Below are positions 24,877-32,554 of a stretch of DNA of 64,000 nucleotides, piece after piece. Under the pieces are notes generated by a model. That model ran no database searches. It saw only the letters and a program-made list of their open reading frames with translations, and had not been told where the DNA came from. The position numbers were made by a program, and so were the translations under genes. Position 1 is the stretch's first letter. The number at the start of each line of letters is the position of its first letter. The stretch comes from Myxococcales bacterium (GTDB lineage: Bacteria; Myxococcota_A; Bradymonadia; UBA7976; UBA1532). Location of the stretch: the NCBI GenBank assembly GCA_020633435.1, contig JACKDP010000002.1, positions 758,001 through 822,000 on the forward strand, in the 5' to 3' direction.

Positions 24877-26028
24877 ATGAGCGCCCTCGACGACCGCCTG
24901 GCCCGCCTGCGGCGCGAGGTGGGGGAGGTCTCGCCCGTCGAGGCCGCCGCCCGCCAGGCCAGGGGCGCGATTCTCTTCGACATTCGCGACGCGGAGGAGG
25001 TCGTCGACGGCCTGCCCGTGGGCGCCGTGCACCTCTCGCGCGGCTTCCTGGAGCTGCAGATCGAGGCCCAGGTGCCCGATCCCGCGACGCCCGTGCTGCT
25101 CATCTGCGCCGGCGGGGTGCGCTCCCTGCTGGCAGGCGCCGATCTGCGCGCCCTGGGCTACCGCGACGTGGCCTCGGTGGCGGGGGGCGTGAGCGCGTGG
25201 AAGGTGGCGGGCCTGCCACTGCACCGGCCGGCGGGCGGCCTGGACGCCGAGGCCCGCGCCCGCTACGACCGGCACCTGCGCATCCCCGAGGTGGGCGAGG
25301 CCGGCCAGCGCCGCCTGCTGGACGCCCGCGTCCTCTGCGTGGGCGCCGGGGGCATCGGCTCCCCCGCCCTGCTCTACCTGGCGGCCGCCGGCGTCGGCAC
25401 CCTGGGCATCATCGATGACGACGTGGTGGACCGCAGCAACCTCCAGCGGCAGGTGCTGCACGCGGACGGTCGCGTCGGCACGCCCAAGACGGAGTCGGCC
25501 CGCGGCGCGCTGCTGGCCCTCAACCCGCGGCTCAACGTCGAGGTCTTCACCGAGCGGCTGACCCGCGCCAACGTCGACGAGCTGGTGCCCCGCTACGACG
25601 TCATCATCGACGGGGCCGACAACTTCGCCACGCGCTACCTCGTCAACGACGCCTGCGTGCTGCACGGCCGGCCCAACGTGCACGGCTCGGTGCACCGGTT
25701 CGAGGGGCAGGTGGCCGTCTTCGACGCGCGCCACGGCCCCTGCTACCGCTGCCTCTACCCCGCCCCGCCCCCCGCCGAGCTGGCGCCGTCCTGCGCCGAG
25801 GCCGGCGTGCTCGGCGTGCTGCCGGGCCTGGTGGGGGTGCTGCAGGCCACCGAGACGCTGAAGCTGCTGCTGGGCCTCGGCGACGCGCTGGTGGGGCGGC
25901 TCCTCTACCTGGACGTCCTGGCCTCGCGCTTCCGCACGGCCCGCCTGCCCCGGGATCCGGGCTGCGCCGTCTGCAGCGGGCCCTTCCCCGGCTACCGCGA
26001 CGACGCGGTGGCCCCCTGCGCTGTCTGA
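24877..26028 (+). CDS. Rhodanese-MoeB/ThiF fusion adenylyltransferase
   Basis: This encodes 383 residues. Residues 1-115 form a rhodanese-like domain with active-site loop ICAGGVRS (Cys). From about 120 the ThiF/MoeB E1-like domain follows: RYDRHLRIPEVG, nucleotide loop VGAGGIGSP, RSNLQRQ, DGADNFATR, the Cys in APSCAEAGVLG, and two CxxC pairs (CYRC, CAVC) for structural zinc. It should adenylate the C-terminal Gly of a small sulfur-carrier protein (MoaD or ThiS) and supply sulfur. MoeZ-type fusions usually carry the rhodanese at the C-terminus; here it is N-terminal. The start at 24877 (MSALDDRL) is chosen because the upstream frame is Pro/Arg-rich. Confidence 0.9.
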   Translation: MSALDDRLARLRREVGEVSPVEAAARQARGAILFDIRDAEEVVDGLPVGAVHLSRGFLELQIEAQVPDPATPVLLICAGGVRSLLAGADLRALGYRDVASVAGGVSAWKVAGLPLHRPAGGLDAEARARYDRHLRIPEVGEAGQRRLLDARVLCVGAGGIGSPALLYLAAAGVGTLGIIDDDVVDRSNLQRQVLHADGRVGTPKTESARGALLALNPRLNVEVFTERLTRANVDELVPRYDVIIDGADNFATRYLVNDACVLHGRPNVHGSVHRFEGQVAVFDARHGPCYRCLYPAPPPAELAPSCAEAGVLGVLPGLVGVLQATETLKLLLGLGDALVGRLLYLDVLASRFRTARLPRDPGCAVCSGPFPGYRDDAVAPCAV

Positions 26029-26037
26029 GAGGCAAGC

Positions 26038-26424
26038 ATGCTCGCGCTCCTGCTCGTCGCCCTGTTCGCGCCCCCGGCCGGCGGCCCCCTGACGGTCACC
26101 GCCATCGGCGCCGGCACGGCGGTGGAGAGCCGCACCCTGGTGGGCGTCGCGTCCACGTTCCCCGCCAACGGCGACCCCGTCTTCGCCCACGCCACCCTCG
26201 ACAACCCGGGCCCGGGCGAGGCCACCATCACCTGGGTCTGGCTCCACGACGGCAAGGAGGCGTGGCGCGACGCGCACACCATCGGCAAGAGCCCCGCGTG
26301 GCGGAGCTGGACGCGCAAGCGCATGGCGAAGGACGCGATCGGGAGCTGGACGGTGGAGATCCGGGGCGCCGACGGCGCCGTGCTGCACGCCGTCGTGTTC
26401 GACGTCGTGGCCCCGCCGGGCTGA
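26038..26424 (+). CDS. DUF2914 protein
   Basis: This encodes 128 residues. A short N-terminal hydrophobic segment (LALLLVALFAPPAG) is probably a signal peptide. The rest matches the DUF2914 pattern: TAVESRTLVGVASTFPANGDPVF, then TWVWLHDGKEAWRD, WRSWTRKRM and GSWTVEIRGADG. These are small beta-sandwich domains of unknown function in exported proteins, likely extracytoplasmic ligand- or protein-binding. It starts nine bases after the MoeB-like gene and ends three bases before the next start, so the three form a transcription unit. Confidence 0.85.
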   Translation: MLALLLVALFAPPAGGPLTVTAIGAGTAVESRTLVGVASTFPANGDPVFAHATLDNPGPGEATITWVWLHDGKEAWRDAHTIGKSPAWRSWTRKRMAKDAIGSWTVEIRGADGAVLHAVVFDVVAPPG

Positions 26425-26426
26425 TC

Positions 26427-27146
26427 GTGGATCGCGTCGCCCCCACCCGCCGCCCGGCCGGCCGGCCCCAGGGCGGGCAGCGCTGGGAGGACCTCGCGTT
26501 CCTGCACTGGCGCGCGCCGGCCGAGCTCATCCAGGCCACCCTGCCCCCGGGCCTGCAGGTGGACACCTGCGACGGCAGCGCGTGGCTGGGCCTCGTGCCG
26601 TTCCGCATGGAGGCCGTGCGCCCGTGGCGTATCTGGCCGAAAGCACTGGCGTTTCGCTTCCCCGAGCTGAACCTGCGCACCTACGTGCACCGCGACGGCG
26701 AGGGCCCCGGCGTCTGGTTCTACTCCCTGGAGGCGGCCTCCTGGCTCGCCGTCCAGGCGGCGCGCATCGGCTGGGGGCTGCCCTACCACCACGCCCGGAT
26801 GCAGGCCCACCGCGCGGGCGACGCCGTCACCTACCAGAGCGTCCGCCGCCGGGGCGACGCCCGCCTCGAGCTCGCCTACCAGATCGGCCAGCGCCTGCCC
26901 CCGTCCGATCCGGCCTCCCTCGAGTTCTTCCTGTTCGAGCGCTACCTGCTCTACAGCCAGCACCGCGGCCGCCTGTACCGTGGGCAGGTCCACCACCCGC
27001 CGTACGGGGTGCACGCGGCCCGGGTGGAGCGGCTCACGTCCAGCATCCTGCAGGCCGCCGGCCTGCCGGGGGACGGCCCGCCGGCCCTGGCGCACTTCAG
27101 CCCGGGCGTCGAGGTGGAGATCTTCCCGCTGCGCCCCGTCGGCTGA
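26427..27146 (+). CDS. DUF2071 (YqjF-type) protein
   Basis: This encodes 239 residues from GTG 26427, three bases after the preceding stop. Family features are visible: FLHWRAPAELIQATLPPGLQVD, AWLGLVPFRMEAVR, FPELNLRTYVHRDGEGPGVWFYSLEA, LPYHHARM, and FLFERYLLYSQHRGRLYRGQVHHPPY. DUF2071 proteins share the acetoacetate-decarboxylase-like fold and their function is mostly unknown. The upstream frame overlapping the DUF2914 gene is not expected to be translated. It is the last gene of the unit. Confidence 0.88.
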   Translation: MDRVAPTRRPAGRPQGGQRWEDLAFLHWRAPAELIQATLPPGLQVDTCDGSAWLGLVPFRMEAVRPWRIWPKALAFRFPELNLRTYVHRDGEGPGVWFYSLEAASWLAVQAARIGWGLPYHHARMQAHRAGDAVTYQSVRRRGDARLELAYQIGQRLPPSDPASLEFFLFERYLLYSQHRGRLYRGQVHHPPYGVHAARVERLTSSILQAAGLPGDGPPALAHFSPGVEVEIFPLRPVG

Positions 27147-27180
27147 GGCGCGCCGACTGGTACGGCCGACGGCAGTCGCC

Positions 27181-27186
27181 TATATT
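27181..27186 (+). promoter_or_regulatory. -10 element six bases before the ATPase gene
   Basis: TATATT is followed by gccgcc and ATG 27193. No ribosome site precedes the ATG. The Ser/Thr kinase gene at 32555 has the same layout: TATCTT, then the same gccgcc. Confidence 0.5.
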
Positions 27187-27192
27187 GCCGCC

Positions 27193-28515
27193 ATGACGCC
27201 GGAAGCCCTCTGGACCGAGATTCACACGCGCTTCGATCCCTGGGCGCCGCCCGCGCGCCCAAAGTGGCGGATCGATCGGACCGACAGGGGCCTGTACGAC
27301 GTCCATGTTCGCCTGAACCGGCCCTTCGAGAAGCGCTGCAAGGTGCTGGTGGCGGGCACGAAGGGCGCAGGCAAGACGGCCGAGCTGCTGAAGCTGGCCG
27401 AAGACCGGGCCGAGCGCGATCTGGTCTTCTTCTTCGATCTGTATGGTCACCTGCAGACGGTCATGCAGGATCCCAGCGCGATCAATGAGTTGCAGCCGTG
27501 GGAGGTCTGCGCGCTCATCGGCCTCGCGGTCCACCGTGGCATGGCGAGCTGCTTCGAGACACGCTGGCCCAGCGGTCTCGCGGAGAACCTGGGGAAGAGG
27601 TGGGCGGCCCTGCTGTCTACCTCCGGCGAGCCCAGCGTCGCCCTCGGCAAGCTGGCGGAGACGCTGCTGGTGCTCGTCTCGACGGCAGCCGACGGCGGCA
27701 CCTCCATCGCCCTCGCCGCGGCCGGCAAGCTGGCCGGCAATGTACGCTGGGATCGCAAGCTCGGCCGCCACGAGCGCGCCGCCGACCAGGATCCTCGCGT
27801 CGAGGCACTCATCGAGTGCGTCCACGGGTTGCTGGAGAAGGCCGCGGAGGTGTCGGGCAAGCGCGTCCTGTTCGTCCTGGATGGGCTCGATCAGATTCGC
27901 AACTCCCAGCCAGCGACCCGCCTCTTCATCGACTCTGCGTTGCTGGCGAACCTGCCCACGGTCCTCGTCGCGACGGCGCCGTACAGCATGCGCTTCGACC
28001 AGTCCCTGCATGGCGCCCGGGGCTTCGAGAAGCACTATGTGATGAACGAGCCGGTGCTGGACAAGGCCGCACCCGCCGATCCCAGCCGGTTGGGGCCCGG
28101 CCTGCAGTTCTTTGAGGCCGTCGTCCGCGAGCGCACCCGGGACCTGCCGCTCGGGCCGAACGGCCTGATGGACGCCGCCGAGTTGCGCAGGCTGGCCTGG
28201 AGCTCCGGCGGCAACCCCCGCGACTTCATGAAGCTGGTGCGCGACGCCGGCGGCCTGGCCTTCGACAAGCAGCGCCTTCGCATCGAAGCCGACGATGTCG
28301 ACGAAGCCATCGACACCTTGAGGCGGACCCTGGCCGTCGGCCTCTGGCTCCAGGACATCGAGATCTTGCGGGCGGTCAAGGCGCACCCGGAGTTGCCGCC
28401 CAAAGGGGACGAACGGACCGAGGACCTGCTGGCGAACGGGCGGCTCTTGCCCTACCCCAATGGCCCGGACTGGTTCTACCCCCACCCAACCCTGCTGCCG
28501 CGCCTGGACCCTTGA
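27193..28515 (+). CDS. P-loop ATPase paired with the STAND protein
   Basis: This encodes 440 residues. Walker A is AGTKGAGKT (54-62) and a Walker-B-like strand is VLFVLDGLDQI (about 226-236), followed by a sensor-like LPTVLVATAPYS. A region from about 385 to 440 (IEILRAVKAHPELPP to HPTLLPRL) looks like a winged-helix fold. The pattern recalls Orc/Cdc6-like or NACHT-type AAA ATPases, but I cannot name a family. Its stop overlaps the start of the STAND gene by four bases (TTGA), so the two proteins are made together and probably interact. The DNA is less GC-biased than its surroundings, hinting at transfer. A sensor or assembly role in defence is inference. Confidence 0.72.
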   Translation: MTPEALWTEIHTRFDPWAPPARPKWRIDRTDRGLYDVHVRLNRPFEKRCKVLVAGTKGAGKTAELLKLAEDRAERDLVFFFDLYGHLQTVMQDPSAINELQPWEVCALIGLAVHRGMASCFETRWPSGLAENLGKRWAALLSTSGEPSVALGKLAETLLVLVSTAADGGTSIALAAAGKLAGNVRWDRKLGRHERAADQDPRVEALIECVHGLLEKAAEVSGKRVLFVLDGLDQIRNSQPATRLFIDSALLANLPTVLVATAPYSMRFDQSLHGARGFEKHYVMNEPVLDKAAPADPSRLGPGLQFFEAVVRERTRDLPLGPNGLMDAAELRRLAWSSGGNPRDFMKLVRDAGGLAFDKQRLRIEADDVDEAIDTLRRTLAVGLWLQDIEILRAVKAHPELPPKGDERTEDLLANGRLLPYPNGPDWFYPHPTLLPRLDP

Positions 28516-31355
28516 GCCCGGCCGACCGCCTGCGCGGCGTGCTGCGACGCAGCTCGACCGGCACGCTGGTCCTGGCCATTGGCAGTGGTGCGGAGAACTT
28601 TCGAGCCTGCCGCGACGCCTGCGGAGCCGCCGCCGATCACCCGATCGTCCCTGTCGAGGGCCCGGCACTGACCCACGCCAACCCCGGAGAGGTCGTCCTC
28701 GTGCGACTGTCGCGCCTGGACTTCCTGCCCCTGAACCTGGGTCGCAGCCTGCTACGAGAGCGTCGCCTGCGTGTCGTGCTCTGGGCCTCGCCGCTCTTGG
28801 CCGCCTACTTGGCCCACGAGGCGCCCGACCTGTTCTCGTGGATCCAGCTCACCGTCTGGTGGGAGCCGGAGACCACGCCCGAGGGCGCGTCGCCCCATCG
28901 CCTCGCGGCGGAGGCCCAGGCAGCCATTGACCGCCGCGACTGGGACGTCGCAGACACGCTCCTCCGCCGATGCCTGGCGCTGGACACCCAGGCCGCCGAC
29001 GAGCGGGCGGCGGCGGCGGACCGGGAGGCTCTGGCCAACATCGCGGAGGCCCAGGGCCGCTCGGCAGAGGCGGCCCAGTGGCGGACGGCATCACGGCGCA
29101 CGGAGCAGGTCGCCGTCTCCACCCACCGTCTCCTCGCCGGTGGCCCAATCTTCGTCGGCCGCGACGCCGAGCTCGCGCTGCTGGACGCCGCCTGGACCAA
29201 TCCCGACGTACGAGTGCAGAGCCTCATCGCCTGGGGCGGGGCGGGCAAGACGGCGCTGATGAGGCGGTGGCTCGATACCCTTGCCCAGGCGGGATACGAC
29301 GGGGCGGACCGGGTGTACGCGTGGTCCTTCTACGCGCAGGGCTCGACGCAGCAGGGCTCCGCAGCCCTCTTCATCGACCAGTTGCTGCGGTGGCTGGGCG
29401 CCGAACGGCCCGAGGAGGGCGACCCCTGGCAGAAGGGCGAGCGGCTGGCGAAGCTCCTCCGGGGGCAGCGGACGCTGCTGCTGCTCGACGGGGTGGAGCC
29501 GGTGCAACATCCGACCGGGAACCTGGCTGGCCGGTTGAAGGACCCTGCGCTGGAAGTATTGCTGGAGAGCCTGGTCGAGGACATGGACGGCCTCTGCGTG
29601 GTCTCAAGCCGCCTGCCGCTCACAGACCTGGACGGGTCGGTCGGGTACCGGGCGCACGATCTGACCCGGTTGTCGGCCGAAGCCGGTGCCGAGCTCTTGC
29701 GCCAGCGTGGCGTGCGGGGGGATGAGGCCGCCTTGCAGGCGGCCGCCGAGGCCTACCTGGGCCACGCGCTGGCCTTGCAACTGCTCGGCGGCTACCTGGT
29801 GGCCTACGAAGAAGGTGATGTCGACCGGATGGTCGCGGTCCGCGGCCTGCTGGATGCCGAGAGTGGCGGTCAGCATGCAAGGCAGGTCATGCGAGCTCAT
29901 GAACACCTGTTGACCCCCTCCGAGCGCGCCCTGCTGGGCCTCGTGGGGCTCTTCGACCGGGCGGCCGACGCTGAGGCGCTCGCCGCACTGCGAGCGCCCC
30001 CCGCGATTCCGGGCCTGACGGACGACCTGCCGGACTCGGCCGGCTGGGGCGCTGCGGTTGCTCGCCTGGTCAAGCTTGGCTTGCTGACGGCAGCCGACGG
30101 CGGAGACCTCGACGCGCATCCACTGGTTCGAGAGTTCTTCGGGGAGCGACTCCGGGCGCTCTCACCAGGGGCGTGGATCTCCGCTCAGCAGCGCCTCTAC
30201 CACCACTACCGTCAGATTGCGGCGGCAGAGCCGTGCACCCTCGATGAAACGAAGCCCCTCTTCAACGCCCTTTTTCATGGCTGCGCCGCCGGACGATACT
30301 CCGAGGTCTTGGAGAACATCTTCTTCGACCGCATCTGGCCCGTCACAGAGACGCTGCCAGGAGCGCTCGCTGCCCGACTCGCAGCACTGGCACTGTTCTT
30401 TTCGAACCCCTGGCGCATCCCTGAGCCGTCCCTGGCCCTTCCCGAACAGGCCTCCGTCATGGCCGAGGCCGGCCGGACTCTTCGATCGCTCGGCAAGCTC
30501 TCCGAAGCGGCCGAGCTGATGAAGGCGACCATTCAGCGGGCTGGCGAACAAGTCGATTGGCGCGGCGCTGCAGCCAGCGCTGTCACGCTGAGCGGATTGC
30601 TGCTTACGCTCGGCGACTTCAACCTCGCGGAGGACCATGCAAGGCGCGGACTGAAGATGTCAGACCTGTGCGGGGACATCGTCCAGCGGGTGGCTGTGCG
30701 CTGTACTCTCGGCGACGTTCTGCACCAGTGCGGCCGCCTTGCCCCGGCAGGTCCACTCTTCGCCGAGGCGGAGAGCCTTTGGGTGGAAGGCCGAGATGTG
30801 CGAAGGCGGCTCTCTCGCCTGGAGGGCTATCAACACGGCGACTTCATGCTGACGCTGGGTCATGCGGCCGACGTCATGCGACGTGCGAGCGAAGACCTCG
30901 ACTGGTCCACACAACATGGATCCGAGCTGGACATCTCGGTGGCTCACCTGCTTTGCGGTCGGGCCCACCTGAAGCTGGCCGAGGCGAGAGTCGAGCCGAG
31001 AGGGGCCGAAGCTGCCCACCACCTTGACCTCGCCGTGCTGGGCCTGCGCGCGACTGGACGCAAGGACCTCCAACCGCTGGGCCTCCTCGCCCGCGCAGCA
31101 CTCCTCCGCGGCGCAGGCCGCCTTCCCGAAGCGCGCCGCGATCTCGCCGAGGCCCGCAAGGTTGCCGAGAGGGGTGGGATGCGGCTGCATCTCTGTGATT
31201 GCACACTGGAATCCGCTCGCCTACGGCTCGCCGAAGGCGACCACGCGGGAGCCCGCGCCGACTACCTTGCCGCCCGCGCCGAAGTGGAGGCCATCGGCTA
31301 CCACCGCAGGGACCCCGAACTGGCCGCCCTCGCCGCCGCGCTCGCCTCGCCGTAG
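28512..31355 (+). CDS. STAND NTPase with N-terminal degenerate domain and C-terminal TPR-like repeats
   Basis: This encodes 947 residues from TTG 28512, coupled to the ATPase gene. The N-terminus (about 15-120; VVLVRLSRLDFLPLNLGR, APDLFSWIQ) resembles the inactive-NTPase-like module that precedes many bacterial STAND proteins. The NTPase follows: FVGRDAELALLD (214-225), P-loop IAWGGAGKTAL (239-249), Walker B TLLLLDGVEPV (about 320-330) and sensor VVSSRLPL. Winged-helix-like sequence lies around 480-560 and helical TPR-like repeats fill 600-947. STAND proteins are molecular switches in signalling, anti-phage defence and cell death. No nuclease, protease, TIR or membrane effector is visible in either protein. 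Codon use in the repeat half is relaxed compared with the neighbours. Confidence 0.78.
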   Translation: MSPADRLRGVLRRSSTGTLVLAIGSGAENFRACRDACGAAADHPIVPVEGPALTHANPGEVVLVRLSRLDFLPLNLGRSLLRERRLRVVLWASPLLAAYLAHEAPDLFSWIQLTVWWEPETTPEGASPHRLAAEAQAAIDRRDWDVADTLLRRCLALDTQAADERAAAADREALANIAEAQGRSAEAAQWRTASRRTEQVAVSTHRLLAGGPIFVGRDAELALLDAAWTNPDVRVQSLIAWGGAGKTALMRRWLDTLAQAGYDGADRVYAWSFYAQGSTQQGSAALFIDQLLRWLGAERPEEGDPWQKGERLAKLLRGQRTLLLLDGVEPVQHPTGNLAGRLKDPALEVLLESLVEDMDGLCVVSSRLPLTDLDGSVGYRAHDLTRLSAEAGAELLRQRGVRGDEAALQAAAEAYLGHALALQLLGGYLVAYEEGDVDRMVAVRGLLDAESGGQHARQVMRAHEHLLTPSERALLGLVGLFDRAADAEALAALRAPPAIPGLTDDLPDSAGWGAAVARLVKLGLLTAADGGDLDAHPLVREFFGERLRALSPGAWISAQQRLYHHYRQIAAAEPCTLDETKPLFNALFHGCAAGRYSEVLENIFFDRIWPVTETLPGALAARLAALALFFSNPWRIPEPSLALPEQASVMAEAGRTLRSLGKLSEAAELMKATIQRAGEQVDWRGAAASAVTLSGLLLTLGDFNLAEDHARRGLKMSDLCGDIVQRVAVRCTLGDVLHQCGRLAPAGPLFAEAESLWVEGRDVRRRLSRLEGYQHGDFMLTLGHAADVMRRASEDLDWSTQHGSELDISVAHLLCGRAHLKLAEARVEPRGAEAAHHLDLAVLGLRATGRKDLQPLGLLARAALLRGAGRLPEARRDLAEARKVAERGGMRLHLCDCTLESARLRLAEGDHAGARADYLAARAEVEAIGYHRRDPELAALAAALASP

Positions 31356-31361
31356 CGCCCG

Positions 31362-32435
31362 TCAGCGGGCCTCCGGGACCTCGGGATCGTCGAAGATCAG
31401 CAGCGCCAGGCCCGAGATGAGGGCGGCGCTGCCGGCCACGCCGAGCACGAGCGAGGCGCTGGCGTAGTCGTCGCGCCGCTCGCGCAGGCGGTCGTGCTGG
31501 CTGAACTCGGCGTCGGTGAGGCCCTGGCCCAGCCGCGCCTCGAGGTCCTGGGCGTCCCCCTCGGCGTCGAGGGCGATGAGGCCGGTGGTGAGGCTGCCCA
31601 CCGCGAAGACGCCGGCCGTGATGAGGGTGCCCCAGGCCAGGTAGCGCTGGGTGGTGGCCTCCAGATCCACGTCCACCTCGAGGAGCTGCTCGGGGCTGAG
31701 GTCGAGGCGCAGGCGCTGGGGGCGGTGGCCGCGGGCGCGGGCCACGAGGGTGTGCGCCCCCGGGTCGAGCTCGACGGGCTCGGCGCCGAAGCGGATGGCG
31801 GCGCCGTCGAGGCGCAGATCGGCCCCGGTGGAGCGGACGAGCAGGCGGCCGGGCTTGGGTCGGGCGTTGAGCGAGACGGCGACGGCGGTGCCGGCCACGG
31901 CGATGGCCTCGCTGCGGGCCGGGAGGTGCTGGTGGGCCGTCACCTCGACGGCGTGGGTGCCCGGCTCGACCTCGAAGGTGGCGGGCACGGGCTGCTCGGG
32001 CCCGCCGTCCACGCTGGCCGTGGCGTCGGCCGTCTGGGACAGGACGATGAGGCGCGCCGACGTCGCGCGGGCCTCGGGGCCGTCGCGGTCGAGGCGGTGG
32101 CTCTCCAGGAAGGGCTCGATGGTCGACAGGTGCTGGGTGGCGTGCACGGCGCGGTCGCCGTCGGGCTCGAGCTCGAGGTAGCGCCGGTAGGCGGCCACGG
32201 CGGCCTCGAGATCGGTGATGGCCCCCTGCTTGAAGTACCGCAGGCGGTAGGCCTGGCCGAGGGCGAAGTCGACCACCGCCCGCTCGTCGAGGGCGCGGGC
32301 CGACTCGAAGGCGTCGATGGCGAGGTCGTACTTGCCGACGCGGAAGGCCTGGCTGCCGGCCTCGTACAGCAGGCGCGGCTGATCGACGTTTCCCGGCGCG
32401 AGCAGCGCGATCCAGAGCAGCGTCTGGCTGAGCAT
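31362..32435 (-). CDS. TPR / PEGA-like membrane protein
   Basis: This encodes 357 residues from ATG 32435 (AGGGGAG five bases upstream; an earlier GTG is possible). An N-terminal hydrophobic segment is followed by TPR-like units (LLYEAGSQAFRVGKYDLAIDAF; VVDFALGQAYRLRYF; AVAAYRRYLELEPDGDRAV). Two PEGA-like beta domains follow (about 130-240), the second with GRLLVRSTGADLRLDGAAI and PGAHTLVARARGH. Two membrane helices lie near 265-285 and 325-345. This layout is frequent near Ser/Thr kinases in Myxococcota. It is convergent with the STAND gene (six bases) and divergent from the kinase at 32555. Function is unknown. Confidence 0.8.
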   Translation of the reverse strand: MLSQTLLWIALLAPGNVDQPRLLYEAGSQAFRVGKYDLAIDAFESARALDERAVVDFALGQAYRLRYFKQGAITDLEAAVAAYRRYLELEPDGDRAVHATQHLSTIEPFLESHRLDRDGPEARATSARLIVLSQTADATASVDGGPEQPVPATFEVEPGTHAVEVTAHQHLPARSEAIAVAGTAVAVSLNARPKPGRLLVRSTGADLRLDGAAIRFGAEPVELDPGAHTLVARARGHRPQRLRLDLSPEQLLEVDVDLEATTQRYLAWGTLITAGVFAVGSLTTGLIALDAEGDAQDLEARLGQGLTDAEFSQHDRLRERRDDYASASLVLGVAGSAALISGLALLIFDDPEVPEAR

Positions 32436-32542
32436 GCACACTCCCCTGCAACCCCGGGCGGCCGTGGGGCGTCACCGTAGCCACCTGGATCGTCGCGTTA
32501 CCACATCCGTACGAAAGGCGTCACGCCCCCTGATGAATCCGC

Positions 32543-32548
32543 TATCTT
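32543..32548 (+). promoter_or_regulatory. -10 element six bases before the kinase gene
   Basis: GC-TATCTT is followed by gccgcc and GTG 32555. A ribosome site is lacking, so the message is probably leaderless. Confidence 0.45.
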
Positions 32549-32554
32549 GCCGCC

